Part shown: piece by piece, positions 59,532-64,000 of the stretch
How the letters are laid out: each line of letters opens with the position of its first letter
Position numbering within the stretch: the stretch's first letter is position 1
From: Branchipolynoe longqiensis
Taxonomy: Eukaryota > Annelida > Polychaeta > Phyllodocida > Polynoidae
Assembly (NCBI GenBank): GCA_030323885.1
Contig: CM059187.1
Span: 129,896,424 to 129,960,423, forward strand
Direction of reading: 5' to 3'
Length of the DNA stretch: 64,000 nt
The notes under the pieces: model-generated
What the model was told of the DNA's origin: nothing
Databases searched by the model: none
What the model saw: the letters and a program-made list of their open reading frames with translations, nothing else
Position numbers and translations under genes: made by a program

Positions 59532-60092
59532 AGCCGTGTTTAAACGGGGAATTGTAAAACGATCTAGACAAACCGATTTATATGAAGCGATGTAGTGGCG
59601 CGTTTACACGGACCGAGTTTGAAAGTGTGTCGGCACCGGGAACCAGCAGCCTAGTGGGGAGTCTGTAGCCGGCGAGCACTGCTATTTGTTTAGTTTACAC
59701 TCGTCGATTCGACAATAAAATAGCTGCTACGTTAATATCGCTTGGAATTTAGGGTTAATTTAATTAAATTTCATTATTTGAGTATGTAATTCTGTTAAAT
59801 ATGATCGCATTCAATAGATTTCGGCCTAATCGGTCCCTAACACTGCTGGGCACCAGTGATAGTTACAGCTGAGCTTGTAGCCGGCGAGCACTGCTATTTT
59901 ACACTATCGCCACCCGGGAACAGGCTGAATCGCTTCATCTATACTACCTTGCAAGGTGGTTTACATCTACCGATTTATATGAATCGATTCAGCCCTAAAA
60001 CGCCTCAGCATCGCGTTTACACGACAAATGTGAATCGATCTAGGCAAGTCGTTTTATATGAGGCGTTTTAAATCGCCCATGTAAACAGGGCT
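59532..60092. mobile_element. Foldback element F2, copy 3, with core module
   Basis: Ends AGCCGTGTTTAAACGGGG and CCCATGTAAACAGGGCT. Holds the core module at about 59,690-59,830 (AGTTTACACTCGTCGATTCG, GGAATTTAGGGTTAATTTAA, GATCGCATTCAATAGATTTC). GTTTACA and CGATTTATATGAA words recur in both orientations. Confidence 0.8.
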
Positions 60093-60959
60093 TTTGTGTA
60101 TGTATTATTGTTTGAATAATGTGTTAAATGTCGCCATGTGTGCTGATTATTTAATCGGCAACTGTGACTAAATGCAAGTACTCGCGGTGCTAAAATGCCA
60201 AAGTTGATATACCCCGGTACTCAATGTGGAGAATCCCTTTTTTAACCTCCCTGTTTGTTGTTTAGTATTTTCTCACTATCTAGATATTTCAAGATGTGAT
60301 AGACATAGTACCCACCCTGATACTGTCACTAGTGATAACACTTTTGTATCACTGTATGGTTTCATGACATAAGCTCACAAGACAAAAGCTCACAATTGTT
60401 AGCAGTCAGTTGTTCTTACACCTATCCCACTTCATTTCACACCTCCTGAATCACACATATTATAGGTATGTGATTAAACAAAAATATATTCATGTAAGTG
60501 CATTATAACTGGTAACATTGGAAAGCTTTGTTTGTCCTTTACATCCTAACAATGTCTATGGTCATAATCATATCAGGACAAACCCCTTATGACAGTATGA
60601 CCAAGTTGGTATCAATCTATCTTGGTTATAGCTTCGAGAGAAGGTCTGTTTCTCTTATCATAATCGATTTTTATATCACAATAACATGGAGCCTAGCTTA
60701 AACTTGCTGTGGTGAAATCAGTTGTGGCGAGTGTTCTTTATAGAACATATTTTTGTTTTCCCTCTCCAGTTGGCAGTCCCAGGTTTCTGACCCATTTGGT
60801 GGAGCTGACAGGAGCTGACAATCAGGCATCCGCACCCCAGCGCCAACATCCAAGAGTCCCCATACTGACGTCCCATCCAGAAGCTTCAGCGTTCTACTTC
60901 TAGTACCCCTTGTCGCCCTCCGTGGTGACCTGTCCAAAGACTCCAATTGGACCCCAGCG
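60093..60959. other. Intron sequence with one SINE tail piece
   Basis: A reverse SINE1 tail lies at 60,518-60,600 (TTTGTTTGTCCTTTACATCC). The rest is unassigned. Confidence 0.5.
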
Positions 60960-61475
60960 TGCTAGGATAGCACCCACCACTTGGATCGCTCTAAGCGCTA
61001 GTATAGCACCCATCGCTTGGATCACTCTACGTGTACTCGTATTGCACCCATCGCTTAGATCCCTCTAGATGTGCTAGTATAACGCCCATTGCTTGAATTG
61101 CTCTAAGTGCACTAGTATAGTACCCATCGCTTGGATTACTCTAGGTGCGATAATATAGTGCCCATTGCTTGGATCCTTCTAGGCATGCTAATATAGCACC
61201 CATTGCTTGGATCCTTCTAGGCGTGCCAATATAGCACCCATTGCTTGGATCCTTCTAGGCATGCTAATATAGCACACATCACTAGGAAGGCCAGGCATGT
61301 CATTATGACGCCCATTACCAAGGGCGCTATCATGATGCCCATTACCAGGGGTGCTACTATAGCACCCATAATAAGATGCATCATTATAGCGCCATGCCCA
61401 GGTGCGTCATTATGACCCCCATCGCTAGCCTGCCACCAGGGGCACCATTAATGGCGCCCATTATGGCTAGCACCC
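60960..61475. repeat. 38-bp minisatellite, about 13 copies
   Basis: The unit is close to TATAGCACCCATCGCTTGGA followed by TCNCTCTAGGTGTGCTAG. Copies get shorter and more varied towards the right (CATTATGACGCCCATTACCA). Period about 38 bp. No coding frame runs through it. Confidence 0.85.
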
Positions 61476-61721
61476 ATCGCTCAAGCATCCCGATTGCACG
61501 CAAAGGTCAGCTTATTTACTTGCTCACAACAGTCACCAAATGTAAATAATAAGCCGTAGCATTGTTAAGCTCCTCTAACTGACTAATCCAACCCATCTCG
61601 TTCTAGTAATTAATGAACCTTGTGGGGGTTTACAACTAAATATGACTCCGATTCCTCTGACAAACAGCTAGTCTCTATGCAGCGTTCATTCACTTTTTGT
61701 CGTTATTTCTAAGTATATAAA

Positions 61722-62304
61722 ATGGGTCATTCTCTAAAACTGGGCACCAAAGTGTGACATGGAAACCAAAAGTGAAAACCTTCCAAATAATAGCAAAGAT
61801 CCTTCCAAATAATAGTCTAATCCAATGTCCTATGAAGGTGTGCATTTGTCAGAGTTGAAAAAAATTAATTTCACTTTTTGAATTAGATCTTATATAAATT
61901 GAGCAATACATTAATATCACTCGTGTAACATGAAAATCAAAGACACACCCAGAATCTCAATTTTAACATATACAACATAGTCAAACAAGATTTTCTTGAT
62001 TACTGTTAAGCAGATAAGGTTATGACTTACAAGAAAAAAGTGGAAAAATAAGTTGAAAAAAGTTTGGCTACATGTATGGTGTAAATGTGTAAATGTGTAA
62101 ATTTTCACTATAGTGCAAAATCATACAATTATAAGTTTGATATCTTTTGTGGCATAAATTCAATACATGTAGAACTGCTAACATACCTAATAGACAGAGG
62201 CTGCAATACTTATTTGACTTGTTATCAATAAAACAAAGACTTAATTATCAGCATCATAACGAGGAAACCAAATATGTGGTGCCCAGTTTCGGAGAATAAC
62301 CCAT
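61722..62304. mobile_element. MITE F10 (583 bp)
   Basis: Inverted ends of about 28 bp, ATGGGT(C/T)ATTCTC..AAACTGGGCACCA, with three mismatches. AT-rich flanks (TATAAA / ATATGG). The AT-rich interior has no coding frame. Confidence 0.85.
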
Positions 62305-63319
62305 ATATGGAAGATTCAGGTGCAAAACCGACAAATCCATTCTAGTTGTTTTCTATCAAATAGAATTTATGGTTTCAGTTTACAGTTAAAGTCTATTAAT
62401 TTCATATTATGTACGGCGTTTTATAGGGGATGTGGCAACATCCATGAAAAAAACGGATTTAGTTATCTGAATGATGGCAACTTCAGCTCAAAGTGGTAGT
62501 TATGTACAAATGTTTAACTGCCCACCCACTCCAAATTTAAAGAAAAAAAAGAGCATGGTCTGATCAACCGTTTTGGGTTTCACCCCCCTCTAATTGTTTT
62601 AAAAATATTGGTTTATTATTAGTTTTTGCATTGCTTAAAAACAACATTGTTTAAGGCTTTTTCTGTTGGTGCTTATCTTTACTTAATTTGTTTGCCTTTT
62701 CACTCCGACAGTTCCATGTTGGTGATGACTGACCGAATCCTCCTTGCGCTCTCCATGTGGTGATCCACCTGGAGGTCCCCCCCCCCCTGTGGTCCCCAAC
62801 TCCACCACCACCAAAACTGCCGCGGCCCCTTCGTGCCCCCCCCTCCCAATCATCGCTCAGACCCATCATGTCACCTGCCTCCCTGCTGTGGAAACCGATT
62901 ATCGCGTTAGTCATCGTGTCGGAGAATCAGGCCCGATTATTGCTAGCAATCTTGGCGTCACACCGTCGCCGCCCTCACCACACTCAGAGACGCCCTGGAG
63001 TAGCAGTGAACGCGCAACCCGGCACCACGCTGCTGTGTATGAACATAAACTTAAAAAACTCCAAAAATTAACTTGAAATAAATAATGTGAACAAAAAAAT
63101 AACACTGACCAGCAATAATGAATGAAGTATCAAGCAATAGCATAAACAAGTTGTGTGTAAAATGCTTTTGGTAATTTATACTTTGATAGCAACGACCGGA
63201 GTTGTTTGGTACCCAAATAAAAAGGCAAATGTTCATGAAAAATATAAAAGATTGTGTTGCATTTTCTTTATTTTTAGTTAGATTTATTGATTAACCAGGA
63301 GAAATTTCAATCACAGAGA
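62305..63319. other. Unassigned intron sequence
   Basis: 62,700-63,060 is GC- and C-rich with short open frames on both strands that I do not recognise; no matching exon of CDKAL1. Confidence 0.45.
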
Positions 63320-63475
63320 ATTGGTCTTCCCCATTCCACTGATAATGCCGAGTGTCAGGCTAAGTATGGGCAAGTATTCATTTTTAAGTCATTGGTTAAG
63401 ACTCACCCGGGATTTGAATCCTGTTGACCTGCCACATAAGATATGGGTGCTAAACTTATTTGGTCATCTTGTCCG
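63320..63475 (-). mobile_element. SINE1 head and body fragment
   Basis: Reverse orientation: ATAATGCCGAGTGTCAGGCT, TTTTTAAGTCATTGGTTAAG and head TTTGGTCATCTTGTCCGGTT. Confidence 0.7.
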
Positions 63476-63519
63476 GTTTACTGGAGACTGATACACTATT
63501 TCTGCTAAATATAGTAAAT

Positions 63520-64000
63520 ACAGGTATTGCAAGTACAGCAATACCTCAGGGAGTTTAACGCCCCTACCCTGCAGAGTTGTAAACCACCGCCTTGTGGTAC
63601 AGGTTCTTGACAGAACCGAAGGCTAAGGGAGCAAACCGTAACCAGAAAGCCATGTCACTGTGGCAGCATTAAGGGCGGTTGATGTATGGAACTCCCAACA
63701 TCTCCCGACCAGCCATTGCAGGGACAAATAGTTTTGCGCTTGTCTTGACATGTTCTTGCCGGTGTGAAACCTCTATTTGCTCCCCGAGAGAGTGCCGCTG
63801 GTAACTTGCAAAAGCCAGCAGCATTTCAACACTTTTGCAGGCAGCTTTCATGAAATGTAAGATTTTCTGATCAAAAAGAATCTCTGGTGGACTGGACACC
63901 TCATGAGGATGTCATCAGACAGGCTACCAAAGCAGATCCTCTATTCTCAACTGTCTTGTGGTTACAGAAAGAGAGGGCACTCTCGTCTCCGGTTCAAGAG
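63520..64000 (+). mobile_element. Non-LTR retrotransposon fragment, copy 2 (runs off window)
   Basis: About 90% similar by eye to 52,912-53,400: GGTATTGCAAGTACAGCAAT ACC at the start, CTCAACTGTCTTGTGGTTAC near the end. It lacks about 30 bp near 63,858 that copy 1 has (around GGATGGGGCTGCCC). Confidence 0.8.

Noticed and set aside
62651..63076. GC-rich frames that might be an upstream CDKAL1 exon
   Set aside because: No match to the expected CDKAL1 sequence (no CxxxCxxC region, no TKHARG-like motif).

Overview
This is a metazoan nuclear sequence. Short coding exons with GT..AG borders lie in long introns crowded with tRNA-derived SINEs, inverted-repeat (MITE/foldback) elements, minisatellites and tyrosine-recombinase (DIRS-order) retrotransposons. 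That mix suggests a marine invertebrate, but nothing here fixes the phylum. No bacterial-type gene organisation, rRNA or CRISPR was seen.

The main gene is the 3' half of a CDKAL1 orthologue on the minus strand (58,301 to 21,229). CDKAL1 is the threonylcarbamoyladenosine tRNA methylthiotransferase that makes ms2t6A37 in tRNA-Lys. Eight exons join in phase. They encode the C-terminal half of the radical SAM domain, the TRAM domain and a C-terminal membrane anchor. The exons for the N-terminal MTTase domain and the Fe-S cysteines must lie beyond 64 kb. Introns are 0.6-1.6 kb on the 5' side, then 19.7 kb and 11.0 kb. The last intron holds two DIRS-order retrotransposons, A (21.86-27.01 kb, minus) and B (27.23-32.24 kb, plus). 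Their 5' ends are about 220 bp apart and they point away from each other. A has the split direct repeats (A1-ORFs-B1-A2-B2) of Ngaro/PAT-type elements. B is very GC-rich, carries frameshifts, and lacks the C-terminal catalytic part of its recombinase.

Layout: 1-5.3 kb is SINEs and three minisatellites, with a possible terminal exon at 4.47-4.76 kb (+). 5.3-20 kb is AT-rich, unusually poor in dispersed repeats, and holds a likely C-terminal exon of an unrecognised gene at 8.56-8.86 kb (-) and a CCAAT-box cluster near 9.5 kb. 20.3-21.2 kb is the CDKAL1 3' flank or 3' UTR with a foldback element. 21.2-32.5 kb is the last CDKAL1 intron with the two DIRS elements. 32.5-52.2 kb is the large intron, a mosaic of nested SINEs and MITEs plus a 590-bp G-rich simple repeat. 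52.2-58.3 kb holds six CDKAL1 exons, including one 598-bp intron that is mostly a (GGGGA)n tract. 58.3-64 kb is upstream intron with more MITEs, a 38-bp minisatellite and a non-LTR retrotransposon fragment.

About twenty copies of one tRNA-derived SINE and at least ten inverted-repeat families were found by eye. Several are nested, which gives a relative order of insertion. Coordinates of exons and terminal repeats were read base by base; edges of old SINE copies are approximate.
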